In this document: one piece after another, positions 1 through 11,813 of the stretch | How the letters are laid out: each line of letters opens with the position of its first letter | How positions within the stretch are numbered: position 1 is the first letter of the stretch | Assembly (NCBI GenBank): GCA_004335835.1 | Contig: RWJK01000621.1 | Coordinates: 1 to 61,714, forward strand | From: Scenedesmus sp. ARA3 | Lineage: Eukaryota > Chlorophyta > Chlorophyceae > Sphaeropleales > Scenedesmaceae | Direction: 5' to 3' | DNA length: 61,714 nt | Notes under the pieces: model-generated | Database searches by the model: none | Seen by the model: only the letters and a program-made list of their open reading frames with translations | What the model was told of the DNA's origin: nothing | Made by a program: the position numbers and the translations under genes

Positions 1-53
<53 letters not shown>
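1..53 (+). repeat. (CTG)17 tract at an intron 3' end
   Basis: The tract is uninterrupted CTG followed by CCGCAG, the acceptor of the first aminopeptidase exon. It stands where a polypyrimidine tract would be expected. The same arrangement recurs at many acceptors in the window. Confidence 0.9.
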
Positions 54-55
<2 letters not shown>

Positions 56-59
56 GCAG

Positions 60-1310
60 GCGCACCAGTGGTTTGGCGACCTGGTCACTCTTGGGGACTG
101 GAGTGAGCTGTGGCTGAATGAAGGCTTTGCCACCTATTTCGAAGTGGTGGCGGCTGATGCAGCACGGCCGAGCTGGGGCTACTTTGACGGCTTCCTGGAG
201 ACGTTTACATCTCCAGGTGCGTTTGTTCTTATCTTCCGAAACCTCACACATCTTCAAATTATTCAGCCCTGCTGCAGGTTAGAAGGAGGTTGGGAACTTA
301 TGCTGCTTCCCGCTGACTAGTAGTGCGGATGATGCGGGGTGCTGTGCTTGTGCTGCGTCTGGCTGCAGGCTTGCAAGCTGCACAACACTTAATTCGGCGG
401 CGCAAGTTCCTGAGTGGTGCTCCTTTGCTGGAGGTTGGGTATGTCAGCCTGGTTGCGCAAGTCATTGAGTGTTGTTTAGTTTGCTGGGTGCAGGCTTGGA
501 GGCGGCCGGCGCCGGCGCATCCTTGCTTGACACTTCAACAAATGAACCTTGTTGCCCCCCTCACACCAGACTGCTGCGTGCTGTTGTGTACTGCGCCGTA
601 TGGCTGCAGGCTTGGAGGCGGATGGCGCCGCCACCTCGCACCCCCTCAGCATCGGCCGGCCGGTGCAGAAGCTCTCAGAGATTGACAACTGGTTGAACAC
701 ATGTGCATGTGCTGCTCTCGCCACGCGGTGGACTGTTGTACGCTGTGTCTGTCTGCTGGCCGCAGATTTGGAAGATTTTGAGCAGTATCAACTTCACAGT
801 GTAAGTGCCTGAGTGTTCTTCCTATGCTGGCCGCAGGCTTGGAGGCTGATGGCGCCGCCACCTCACACCCCCTCAGCATTGGCCGGCCGGTGCAGAAGCT
901 CTCGGAAATCGACAACTGGTTCGACGACATCGAATACAGCAAGGGCGGCGCAGTTCTGCGCATGCTGCGCGCGTGGCTCAACCAAAATGATGCCCCTATG
1001 CTGGGACTGGAGTTTGGGGTCAACACCAGCAGCAGCATCAGCATCGGTGGAGGGGTTAGGCAGCACGCGCGGCGGCTGCAGCAGACGCTGTCAGCGTACC
1101 TTCCAGACAGCCCATTGGCAGCTGCAGGCAGCAAGGTCAGCAGCAAAGCTGGCCGCTGGTGGCAGCAGCAGCGGAAGGAACGTTCAGCAGGGTCGAGGCA
1201 GCAGCCGCTGCTGCCCACACTGCTGCCAGCAGCAACAGCAGCTGCTGACTCCCTGGAGAGTGGTAGCGCTGCCAGCGAGGCGCCATCTCCAGCTCAAGGC
1301 ACTTCCACAG

Positions 1311-1353
<43 letters not shown>

Positions 1354-4300
1354 CAGCGCTAGCAGCGGCAACACCTGGTGGACTCAGCACGCCCACATCG
1401 GCGGTGCGAGTGTGAACCTGGCGCAGCAGCCAAAGGCTTCGGCTGCTGCTGCTGCTGGGCAGGATTCGGAGCTGCTGCAGGTGCTGCCTGCAGGGGAGGG
1501 AGGGGCCCCTGGTGTTGCCACTGCAGGGTTTGAGGGCGCGGCAGGGCTCAAGGCGCTCGGGGAGCGGGACCCCTTCATCAAAGGGCTGAGGACTTACCTG
1601 CAGGTGAGTAAGCAGCAGAAGTTTGTATGTGTGTGCGCGTGCTTTTTTGCCCCGAGGCGCCGCACAGCCACTGACTGGCATGCTGCTGTGCTGCTGTGCT
1701 GCAGGAGCTGTCGTATGGCAGCAGCAACTACAGCACGCTGTGGCGGCACATTGCTGCCAGCAGCGGCCAGCCTGTTGGGGACATGATGGCTACGTGGACG
1801 CGCAGGAGGTGAGCAATTAGATCAAACCCTTGACCTGGATCTATCTTTCCACGTGCCAAATCCTTTCCGAGTCCTCTGAGCTGCAGCGTGGTCACCGTCT
1901 CTTGATGTGTGTTGCTCTGACGCCTGCTGGGTCAGTCCGGCCATGGCGGCTGAGGCGCTGTGCCTGCGCTTGCAGTTGTGCGCAGTGACTGGGCTGCATT
2001 ACGCCATGCCATTGTGTCCAACGCATTGACTGCAGCTATCAACAACACTGAAGCACTGGAGGTGACTGAGCTGGTGGGCATGTTCGCTGTGTATCAACCT
2101 GCACATATCTGTCTGTGTGTTTGTGCTGCAGGGGCTTTCCTATCCTGTCAGTGTCACTCGAGCCAAGCAGCAGCAGCAGCAGTGGTAGCGCCAGCAATCA
2201 GCTGCTGTCGCTCAACCAGGTGCCGTACCATGCACCCCGCACATACATGGTTGGGCTGCCCTTCACCCCAGAAATGTACTGCAACGATTGGACTGACGAT
2301 GAGGCTGACAGCAGCTGGTGGATTCCTGTGGCACTACAAGTTGCGGTGAGCCAGATTGTGTACTGCCAGTGGCCGAATGTGTAGTGCCAGCAAGCCAATG
2401 TGTACTGCAAGGATTGGACTGACGATGAGGCTGACAGCAGCTGGTGGATCCCTGTGGCGCTACAAGTTTCGGTGAGCCAGATTGTGTACTGCCAGTGGCC
2501 AGTTGTGTAGTGCCAGCAAGCCAGAGATGTACTGCAACGACTGGACTGATGATGAGGCTGACAGCAGCTGGTGGATCCCTGTGGCACTACAAGTTGCGGT
2601 GAGCCAGATTGTGTAGTGCCAGTGGCCAAATGTGTAGTGCCAGCAAGCCAATGTGTACTGCAACGACTGGACTGACGATGTGCTGACAGCAGCTGGTGGA
2701 TCCCTGTGGCACTACAAGTTGCGGTGAGCCAGATTGTGTTCTGCCAGTGGCCAAATTTGTACTGCCAGCAAGCCAACGTGTACTGCAACGACTGGACTGA
2801 TGATGAGGCTGACAGCAGCTGTTGGATCCCTGTGGCACTACAAGTTGTGGTGAGCCAGTCTTTGTATGGCCTGTGGCCAACTGTGAGTACTACACAGCAC
2901 TAGTGCCAGTGGTCAGTTCTGCGCTGTCACTGGTATCTATCTTCTGGCTGTTATTCAATCAAGCATTTACATCACCCTGTGCCACAGAACCACAGCGGAG
3001 TGTCACCTCCTACCACCCTGCATTATGCAGTATTCAGTGTCTTGCCCTCCTGCTGTCTCGTCTGCAGGGTTCCAACGCTGTGCAGTGGCACTCCTTCAGC
3101 AACTGCAGCAGCAACCTAACGCTGGCGGTGCCGCACAACGGCTGGGTACTGGCCAATGTCGGTGAGCTGCTGCAGCCAGAGTGCCACTACGGGAAGACAA
3201 TGTCACTTGATCACCTGCCCGCGTGCCACCGCTTGTGGACCGTCCGCAGCAGCAATGTGGCCTGCAGGCACCCAGCCACCAGCCGTTGCACATGTGCATA
3301 ATCATAATCATAATGTCATAATCATACTGTTTGATTATTGCACCCACCCGGCTGCACGCGCTCTCCTGCGGTGTTGTGCTCATGCTGTTCGCTGTGCACT
3401 ATGCATGCCCGCATGTTCTGCGCATGCGCAACCGGGCTGCATAAGTGCTGCATGCCTCGTGTTGTATGCTTGTGAGCACCATCTCATAAAGGCTTGCACC
3501 ATTTCTTTCATTTATTGCTGCCACTACCCCATTGCAGGGCGCTACGGCTTCTACCGAGTCAACTACAGCGAGCCGCTGTGGGCAGCGCTGGCAGCAGCAG
3601 CGCCGCAGCCGGCCACCATCCACAGCATAGACCTGGCAGGTGCGGCAGAGCTCTGATGCCAGTAATGCAGTGGTGTGTAGGCACCTGTGGATCTGTTCAG
3701 CGCCGCAATCTGTTTAAAAGTACATCAGCTGAACATCGCTTGGCCGCCAGCACCAAAAGGAAATGCATCATGCACAACTCACAGAGTCTCATGCCCATTT
3801 GCCTGTGTTTGCAGGTCTGTTGGATGATGCATATTCGCTGTCGCTGGTGCGCCAGCTCAACGTGACCACCTTCCTTTGTCTGACAACAGCGCTGGGGCGG
3901 CGGCTGCAGCCTGAGCTGCCTCCCTGGGGCATTGCCCTGGGCTGGCTGCAGGTGGGGGTTTGCTGCACTTCGGGCGTGTCGAGAATGTGCTGTTGGCGAA
4001 ACAGCCACACATATAAAACATCAATAATCTCTCAGCGGCATTACTTTTGGATGAAGCTGCAGCGTATTCAGGGGAGTAGCCACGAACTCGGCTATTTGTT
4101 TGTTTTGACTCACCCGAGGTTGTGCTTGTTGCTCTTGTGTTGAAACAGCCTGCTTGTAGCTCTGGTTCTGCATGTAACATGCTGCTGCTGCTGCCGCCGC
4201 TGCTGCTGCTGCTGCTGCCGCCGCTGCTGCTGCTTCTGCCGCTGCCGCTGCTGCTGCTGCTACTGCTGCTGCTGCTGCCGCAGAGGATGGCTGACGTGCT

Positions 4301-7219
4301 GTCCAGTGCTGCGCTGCTGGGCGATGCTGCTGGCGGCGGCCAGTGGAGCGGCTGCCTGGCAAACCTGAAGGCCTTTGTCACGCAGCAGCTCACTGACCCC
4401 TTCATTGCGAACTTGGCAGTGCCTGGGCAGGCCCAGCCGGGCCTCACTTTTGAGGTGAGAGGGGCCCAGTGGGAAATATCTGCATTGTCCACAGAGTAGT
4501 GTATAACCTATTAGATCGTGTTACTGCTGCGCGCTGCGCTGATGGCAGATAGTAAAAGCACTGACAGCAGCAGCCGCAGGCTTCTTGCAAACCCAGCAGC
4601 CAGCTGCCTGGCAAACCTGCGGGCCTTTGTCACGCAGCAGCTCACTGGCCCCTTCATTGCAAACTTGGCAGTGCCTGGGCAGGCCAAGCCGGGGCTCACT
4701 TTAGAGGTGAGAGGGGTCTAACAGAGGGATTGAAAGATCCTGCTGATGCCTGCAGACGGCTCTGCATCTGCCGACCGTGCTTGCAGCTGCGTGCGCTGGC
4801 ACTTGCCTCTCGCGCCTGCCTTCATGCATGCTGCAGGTCGACCTGTCTGCTTGCAGCTGCCTGCTGTGGTGTTCACGTGCTCGCTGAGTTGTACCGGTGA
4901 AAAACTCTGTACCGTCACACAGAGAACATATTAAGTTTTCAAGAACCAAGTTCAAAGCACCTCTCTGTCTCCTTGTCACTGCAGGTCAACCCGCAGGACT
5001 CGCCGGAGCTGCGGCTGCTGCGGCCCAAAAGTGCTCACAGCAGCAGGCTTCCTGGGCCACACAGGCGTGATGGCCCAGGCCTCACAAGAGCGTTCTAACC
5101 ACCAATGTGCAGCCGCTGCTGCTGCTGCTGCTGCCTGCTGTGGTGCTGTAGCTGACTTCATGAGGTGTGAAACTTGAATGCGATACTTGACAGCAACATG
5201 AAACGTGTGTGTCTGTGTGGGCTGCAGGTCAATGCTCAGGACTCGCCGGAGCTGCGGCTGCTGCGGCCCAAAGTCCTGACAGCAGCAGGCTTCCTGGGCC
5301 ACGCAGGCGTCATGGCCCAGGCCATACAAAAGCATTCTAATCAACTCAACGTACAGCCGCTGCGGCTGCTGCTGCCTGCTGCTGTGCTGCTAAAACCGTT
5401 TGCATGAAAGTTGAAACCAGGACATTCTGTATCAAGTATAATCACCATAAGCTGATCACATATAACCCTGTCGCTGCAGGTCAACCCGCAGGACTCGCCA
5501 GAGCTGCGCCTGCTGCGGCCCAAAGTGCTCACAGCAGCAGGCTTCCTGGGCCACGCAGGCGTCATGGCCCAGGGCCTGGGCCTCAGGCCTCGCAACAGCA
5601 TTTCCCTAAAATCAATGAACAGCCGCTGCGGCTGCTGCTGCCTGCTGCTGTGCTGCTACAACTGTTTGCATGAAAATTGAACTCGGACACCCTTAGTCAA
5701 GCATACTCCACCATCAAGTATTCCCATATCCCTGTGGCTGCAGGTCAACCCGCAGGACTCGCCGGAGCTGCGGCTGTTGCGGCCCAAAGTGCTGACAGCA
5801 GCAGGCTTCCTGGGCCACGCAGGCGTCATGGCCCAGGCCTCACAGCTGCTGCGCCAGGCTGCTGCCGGGCAGGCAGTGCTGGCTGCTGACGTGGCCAAGG
5901 CGGTGTACAGCCTGGCGGTGGGCAGCGGGGATGCAGCGGCGTACGACACCGTGCAGAAGATGTATGAACAGGTGGGCAGGAAGTATACGATTGTTGTTCA
6001 ATGTTGCATTTAGCAACCCCAGCTACACCAGAAGATGAATAATATGCAGACAGGCACCCAGGCCAGGATTAGCGGCGCTGTTAGCGGAATGGCTGCTGAC
6101 GTGGCCAGGGTGGTGTGCAGCCTGGCGGTTGGCAGCGGGGACGCCGCAGCATATGACATCGTGCAGAAGTTGTACGAGCAGGTGGGCAGGCGACGATTGG
6201 TGACACACGCCTTTTAATGGTGGTTGTTTTTCTGGAAGTGGCAGCTGTACCAGCAGAGTGTGGGCAGTACGTAAGCAGGCTTTCTGCGGCAAGCTCGGGT
6301 GCTGCGCCAGGCTGCTGCTGGGCAGGCGGTGCTGGCTGCTGACGTGGCCAAGGCGGTGCACAGCCTGGCGGTGGGCGGCGGGGATGCTGCGGCATATGAC
6401 ACCGTGCAGAAGATGTATGAGCAGGTGAGCAGGAGATGAACAGGTGACGTCCAGGCTCTCAATGACTTGTGTCGTGGTTTCAGAATTCAGATTCAGCAGT
6501 GCCAGTAGAACATTTGCAAGTGAGCAGCACAGCATTGCGCGCCTCACTGACTTGGCCTGCAACTGCTGGCTGCGCTGCAGGCGCTCAACCCGACAGACAA
6601 GGACCACGCTCTACGGGCACTTGCCAGAGTAACGACAGCGCCGCTTATTACTCGGAGCCTGCAGTATGCGCTGTCGCCTGCTGTGCGCACTCAGGATGTG
6701 GCCAAGCTGCTGGTTGACATTGCCAAGCAGGGTGGTTTGGGGTTCAACATGACCTGGGAGTTCATAATCAACCACTCGGATGATATCATGAAGAAGTATG
6801 GCGGTGAGTACGGCTGATGCATAGCCTGTTGAGGAAAGAGCGTCACTTGTGGGTCCTAGCACTGCGCAGTTCACAAGTAAATCTGCTCTATGGCAAGAGG
6901 GGGAAGGGCAGCAAAAGGTGGTGGTAAGATGTAGCAAAGCTGCTGGTTGACGTTGCCAAGCAGGGTGGCCTAGGGTTCAACATGACCTGGGAGTTCATAC
7001 TCAACCGCTCGGATGACATCATGAAGAAGTACGAAGGTGAGTGTCTATGCAACACGTGCTAGTAAGCGCTTGGGAGTTAGACAAGGGAGAGGAGCAGGTG
7101 TGATTGCAAATGACAGTGGGGGTGCTGCTTGTTGTATGCTGGGCATACAGGTATATTCCCAGCAGTGTTTCTGTCACCAGCCACTTGCCAGACCCTGTGG
7201 TGATTCCCATACCTTCTCC

Positions 7220-7255
<36 letters not shown>

Positions 7256-7653
7256 GCCTTGATACAACATATGCACTTGCAGTTGACGACGTGACCTACT
7301 CCTTTATCCGCCCGCTGAACAAGTTGGTCAACGGGTCACTCATTAAGCACTGCTGCTGCTGCTGCTGCCGCCCCGTTTTTCTTGCAGTTGATGACGTGAC
7401 CTACTCCTTCGGCCGCCCGCTGAACAAGCTGGCGCGCATCTTTGTGGATGAACAGCTCATCGAGCGGCTGAAAACCTTGGAGCAGCGGCAGCAGGGGCTG
7501 CTGTCGCCCACATTCATAGAGGAGGCGAATGAGGCCCGCATGCTCAACGCAGACTGGCTGCGGCTGCAGGGGACGGATGCGTGTGTGTGGCTGGCTGGTG
7601 CGGTCGCCAGCAGCAGCAACAGTAGTGCTAGTGCAGCTGGCGGTGGCCACTGA
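60..7653 (+). CDS. M1-family (puromycin-sensitive type) zinc aminopeptidase, 5'-partial
   Basis: This enzyme removes N-terminal residues from peptides; zinc is bound by HExxH plus a downstream Glu. The first exon begins [10 protein letters not shown] and holds the last His of HExxH and the third ligand in [11 protein letters not shown]; the HE pair and GAMEN lie outside the window. Phase-consistent exons are 60-216, 837-1603, 1705-1808, 2132-2345, 3068-3161, 3538-3639, 3815-3951, 4284-4454, 5744-5971, 6581-6803 and 7388-7653. Later exons encode the ERAP1_C-like helical domain ([30 protein letters not shown]). Exon 2 carries a roughly 190-residue Q/A/S-rich insert between the helix ending [10 protein letters not shown] and [10 protein letters not shown], unusual inside a catalytic domain. 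The introns are full of degenerate exon copies. No transit peptide can be judged. Family assignment is very sure; exact substrate and compartment are not. Confidence 0.93.
489..695 (+). repeat. Two degenerate copies of the start of aminopeptidase exon 2
   Basis: Positions 606-695 repeat the acceptor and first ~90 bases of the exon at 837 almost exactly (product starting [20 protein letters not shown]), ending in an altered codon series. A shorter copy of the first bases lies near 489-520. Both lie in the intron upstream of the functional exon and would not extend the protein in a useful way. Confidence 0.85.
2276..2870 (+). repeat. 126-bp tandem repeat, five copies, containing an exon end and donor
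   Basis: Units begin near 2275, 2401, 2527, 2653 and 2779. Each holds the coding end WWIPVALQ, a GTGAGC donor and about 45 bases of intron with a conserved TAGTGCCAGCAAGCCA-like segment. The first unit is joined to the aminopeptidase exon 2132-2345 and is taken as functional. 126 is divisible by three, but stops follow each donor, so reading through is not productive. Later copies carry small substitutions and one deletion. Confidence 0.92.
4593..4707 (+). repeat. Copy of the end of aminopeptidase exon 8
   Basis: This repeats the coding stretch [20 protein letters not shown] of exon 4284-4454, including the GAGGTGAGAGGGG donor, with a few substitutions. It lies in the downstream intron. Confidence 0.9.
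4986..5577 (+). repeat. Three upstream copies of the start of aminopeptidase exon 9
   Basis: Copies at about 4986-5085, 5229-5330 and 5481-5577 each start at an acceptor (CTGCAG) and repeat the sequence for [20 protein letters not shown]; the intact exon follows at 5744. The first copy has an extra A in the CCCAAAAG run that shifts its frame. The second begins VNAQDSPEL. After diverging from the exon the three share a CAGCCGCTGCGGCTGCTGCTGCCTGCTG-like tail (given here only in part as a shared motif), so the unit includes intron sequence. Confidence 0.92.
6089..6425 (+). repeat. Two downstream copies of the end of aminopeptidase exon 9
   Basis: Copies at 6089-6181 and 6300-6425 repeat the stretch coding [20 protein letters not shown] with the terminal codons for YEQ and a GTGGGC or GTGAGC donor. 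They follow the functional exon 5744-5971, so three alternative donors are spaced over 450 bp. The intervening sequence is unrelated between copies. Confidence 0.9.
6932..7340 (+). repeat. Copies of the exon 10 end (6932-7036) and exon 11 start (7284-7340)
   Basis: 6932-7036 repeats the coding end [20 protein letters not shown] of exon 6581-6803 with its GTGAGT donor. 7284-7340 repeats the acceptor and start VDDVTYSF of exon 7388-7653, preceded by a (CTG)n tract at 7225-7252. Both lie in the single intron between the two functional exons. Confidence 0.88.
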
Positions 7654-8321
7654 GCAGCTGGGGTGGCTGCAGCATCTAGCATTGCCGGCAGAGAGTGGGT
7701 GATCTGATCTGAGTGCGGCAGGACGAGTGAGCTGGGTAGCCAAGGCAAGTGTTGCTGAGCAAACTGGATCCAGGGCGTTGACGTCCAAGTTGCTGTTGTT
7801 TTTGCCAGCATTCATTGGTTGTGAACAGTGGAGGTGATCCAGCCTGCTGCCTTGATCACACGGTCTTTTTGAATTTATTACCGCTTGCTATACTATCTTG
7901 CGCTCTTTTGCACGGTGAATGCCTTGCAAGGCACTGGAGGGATGTACTGGATTCATGTTAGACTCGTACAGTACCAGCTGTACAGCCCTAGGTAGGCCTA
8001 CCTGCTGCGTGGCACGCAACACGCTATGGATACATTACGAGAATGCTTCTATCACGTGTGTATTATGTGTGTGGCATTCAATTGGCTCTGCAGCTGATTT
8101 GGGAGGCTGAAGGCAGGAGCCATGCACGGAACACCGTCATTGTCGTTTCGGACATGAACCACGCTGCAGCCCATGGAGTTCAAAGCAGCGGAGCGCCACA
8201 TATTGTGGTTTAACTCGTTGCTGATCATGCAGTCCGGGTGCATGTAGTCAGGTAGCTCGTTCATGTTTTGGCCTAGCTCTGCTGGGCATGTTGTTTGGCG
8301 CTCTGACGAGCAGCAAGCATT
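7654..8321. other. Intergenic stretch between aminopeptidase and esterase
   Basis: 3' flank of the aminopeptidase and upstream region of the esterase, which lies in the same orientation. I see no TGTAA signal, no convincing ORF and no clear TATA element. Confidence 0.5.
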
Positions 8322-10477
8322 ATGGAAGCCCAGCAAACAAAGGATGAACGTGCGGTGCACCTGGTAGTGCTCCAACACGGCCTTTGGGGCAGGCCTGACG
8401 ATGTGGCCAGGCTTGCTGCATTCCTGCAAGCAGCATTCGAAGCAGCAGATGCCCGAGAGCAGCTGCAAGACCGAGTAGCGGTTAAGAATAGCACATGCAA
8501 CGCGAGGGTGCTGACGTACGATGGCATAGACGTGTGCGGGGCGCGCCTGGCGAAGTTTGTGCAAGAGACAGTGGAGCAGCAGCAGCAGGAGGGTGCAAAA
8601 GTGGTCAAACTTTCCCTGATAGGATACTCACTTGGGGGCTTGATCTGCAGGTATGGTGGTGCAGATGAAAGTTTCAGGGTATTGTTTTGTTGCTGCTACA
8701 GCACGGGTACTGTTGCTGCGGCAGCTGCAGAGTTGACTGCAGCTCTATTGCCAGCATGCTGTTTGTGTGCATGTTCACGCATGGCTTGCTGTGATGTTGC
8801 CTGTCTTTATAAAATTACACTTGACGCGACAGCGTTGGTGCGTGTGTGTGCATACATGGAGGCCATTTCACCCATAGTCGTGGGCTGAGTATGAAACATG
8901 GTCTGTTTCTGCCAATACGCCAGCTTGCTGCTGCTGGCAGCATGCCCACATGCCCGCCTGCGTCAAGTGGTGCTCTGCATGCATAAGCTAAGGCCTGAAC
9001 GTTCTGCAATTTTTGTGGCTGCTGCTGCTGCTGCCGCAGGTATGCTGCAGGCAAGCTGTATGTTGCTGGCCTGTTTGAGGAGGTGGCACCAGTCAACCTC
9101 ATCACCATCGCCACACCACACCTCGGCTCATTTAAGTGAGGCACCCAGCAGCAGCAGCAGCAGCAGCAGTGCCAGCAGTCAATGTAGCAGTAACAGCAGC
9201 AGGGCAGGGCTGGAAGTGGGGCGTGCTGCAGTTGTTCATATGCAGTGCCCTGACCTGAGCAGGCTGGGCTTGCACGCAATGTGGCATGCCCTGCATGACT
9301 GTTTCAGGCTGTTGCAATGCCTGTGTAGCATATGCACAACACGGTGAGTCTGCTTGTTCTTTCATTGTTGCTATTGCTTTGATGTTGCCTCAGGGAGCCC
9401 ACCAGCTGGCTGGTGCCATTCCGCAACACCACTGCTCCCGTGCATATGATTTCAGCCGACCGTACATGATTGCCCCTGTTCTGTCACTTGCCAACCTTTC
9501 CTGCAAACTTTTCCTGCAATGTGCAGGGAGCCCACCAGCTGGCTGGCGCGCTTCTTCAACAGCAACGTGCCCATAGTGGCCTCCCGCACTGGAGGGCAGC
9601 TGCTGCTGGCTGACGCAGACTACTCCGTGCCGTGGCTGGAGCACCAGCAGCAGCTGCACAACCAGGCACACCAGCAGTACGCGCAGCAGCACGCACACCA
9701 GCAGCGTCATGCAGCAGAGGCGCCAGCCGACAGCAGCAGCAAGCAGCAGCAGCAGCAACAGCAGGAGGAGACAGCGACGGGTGCCAACGCAGGTGGCAGC
9801 AGCATACTTTATCATCCTCATCAGCAGCAGCATGCAGCAGAAGCACCAGCCGACAGCAGGAGCCAGCAGCAGCAGCAGGAGGAGGCAGCTGTGGGTGACG
9901 CTGCTGCTGCTGCTAACGCAGGCGGCGGCAGCACATCGCAGCAGCAGCAGCAGCAGCAGCAGCGCATGCGGCAGCAGCGCATATCGCTGCCCCCAGGGTT
10001 GGATCCATCTCAGCCTGTGCCGCTGCTGCTGCTGATGGCCCACCCGGCCGGGCCCTTCCACAAGGCCCTAGCAGGTTTCAAAACACGCATCTGCTGCGCC
10101 AACATACGTTATGACACGACAGTACCGTACTGCACAGCAGCAATCTGTACTGCCAACCCCTACGAGCAGCGGCCGCCTGTATCAATCAACCCACAGCTGT
10201 ATCCTTCAGTGGTGATGCCGGCAGGGGAGGCAGAGCAGGGTGCTGCTTTCCCTGATGCCAAGGGGCGCAGTAGGCTGCTGCTGTTCCTGCTGTTCCTACC
10301 GCTGTTCCCTCTGTTCTATGGGTACAGTGTAGCTAAGGGGCTGCTGCATCACAGGGAGGCAAGAAAGAAGCCGCTGGATGTGGCGTGGTTGCAGCAGTAC
10401 CGCGCAGCAGCCGAGGTTTTGGGGGCCGGCCTAAACCCCTTCAGCAGGCAGGCGAGCAGGCAGCTGCAAATGCGGCT

Positions 10478-10510
<33 letters not shown>

Positions 10511-11453
10511 TGCTCAAAGTACCGTGGAAGAAGGCAGCTCAGCTGCTGCAGAAGCAGAAGCAGTGGCGCCAGTACTGGCGAGTCCCTTGGAGCATAGCGC
10601 ATTTGCGGCAACAGCAGCTGAAGGCAGCAGCAGCAGGAGCAGCAGGGGGCTGCAGCAGCTGCTGCCAGTGGGCAGCGGCAGCGCTGCAAGCCATACGCAT
10701 CACCCGCAGGCGTCGTCATTTCACACGCAATGCGGCAGTGATGCTGAAGCTGCCTTTGAAGCAGCAACAGGGGCAGCGCGTGTCAGCGCAGCAGGCCTTG
10801 CTGACGCTGACACACACGATGCAGCGCTCTACCCAGCAGCAGCAGCAGCAGCAGCAGCAGAGCAGACAGAGGAGCAGGTGCTGGCTGCAGCATCCAGTAG
10901 CACTGCGCTGCTGCTGCTGTCCCCTCAGGCCAGCATCAGGCGGCTGACTGCCTCAGGTGCTCTGCATGAGCACGAGGGCATAGTGGAAGCAGATGGTGAG
11001 AGGGATGAGCAGGCATGGCTGCTGCAGCAGCAGCAGCGCTGGATGGCGCAGCAGCTGTTTGATGTGCTGCCGCCGTGCAGTGTGTGTGAGCGGCAGTGGG
11101 GAATTGCAGGGATAGATGCTGCGGGGACTGGTAGAGGCTGTGAGTGCAGTGGTGATGCTGGTGGAGTGCAGCAGCAGCAGCAGCAGCAGCAGGTGAAAAG
11201 TGATGCAGAGCTGGATGCTGCTGCTGCTGCGGACAAAGGCAGCACTGCTGATGGCCTTGTTGGAACCCAAGCAGCTGCTAGCAGCAGCAGTGGCAGCAGC
11301 AGCAGTGCAGGTGTCTCCAAGGGTGGCTGGCACCGTGTTGATGTTTGGACGGGCCATGTGCATGCGCATGCTACTATAATTGTGAGGGACAAGCGCTACG
11401 AGGCGCAGAGCAGGGACCTGTTTGCGTACCTGGTGAACCACATGAGCCTGTGA
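8322..11453 (+). CDS. ROG1/DUF676-type alpha/beta-hydrolase (putative serine esterase/lipase)
   Basis: Predicted lipid or ester hydrolase. Exons 8322-8650, 9040-9135 and 9527-11453 join in phase and give 783 residues. The N-terminal part has LVVLQHGLWG (oxyanion strand), then the nucleophile elbow GYSLGGLICRY with Ser, then LFEEVAPVNLITIATPHLGS, all typical of the ROG1 family of yeast and plants. FKTRICCANIRYDTTVPYCT matches the later conserved block. A C-terminal HVHAHATII motif is a good candidate for the catalytic His. Long poly-Q/A/S segments separate the blocks, making the protein much longer than its yeast relatives. A short hydrophobic run (LLLFLLFLPLFPLFYG) could be membrane-associated. 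The ATG at 8322 is the first in-frame Met before the domain. Substrate is unknown. Confidence 0.9.
9394..9414 (+). repeat. Copy of the start of esterase exon 3
   Basis: A CAG acceptor at 9391-9393 is followed by the same bases that open the functional exon at 9527 (coding EPTSWL), then the match ends. Confidence 0.75.
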
Positions 11454-11514
11454 GGACAGGGTTTTAGGTGAGGACTCCACAAGGTTTATGGCAGTTCAGG
11501 GAGGTTGATGCCAC

Positions 11515-11592
11515 CAATATTGTGAGGGACAAGCGCTGCGAGGCGCAGAGCAGGGACCTGTTTGCGTACCTGGTGAACCACACGAGCCTGTG
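11515..11592 (+). repeat. Copy of the esterase C-terminal coding end including the stop codon
   Basis: The last coding bases (IVRDKRYEAQSRDLFAYLVN) and stop recur here, 62 bp after the real stop, with Tyr to Cys and Met to Thr changes. The copy lies in the 3' flank. Confidence 0.92.
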
Positions 11593-11808
11593 AGGACTCT
11601 GCAGGGTGTATTGTGGTTTTTTGGTGTTGAGGGAGGGGTTTCGCGGTTGGACCTGAGTTGGCGCCATGGTGGCGTGTGGTGATACTGGCCGCTGGCCTGA
11701 GCCGTTCATGATTAGGTGATGTCGTGTCGTGTTGCTCGATATAGAACACTGTTGTGATTACATTATAATCCTTTGTGGCTCATACCACCATGATGCCAGG
11801 ACCCACAT

Positions 11809-11813
11809 GTAAC
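11809..11813 (+). terminator. TGTAA polyadenylation motif
   Basis: TGTAA is the usual chlorophyte poly(A) signal; it occurs 356 bp after the esterase stop codon. A 5-mer alone is weak evidence. Confidence 0.35.
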
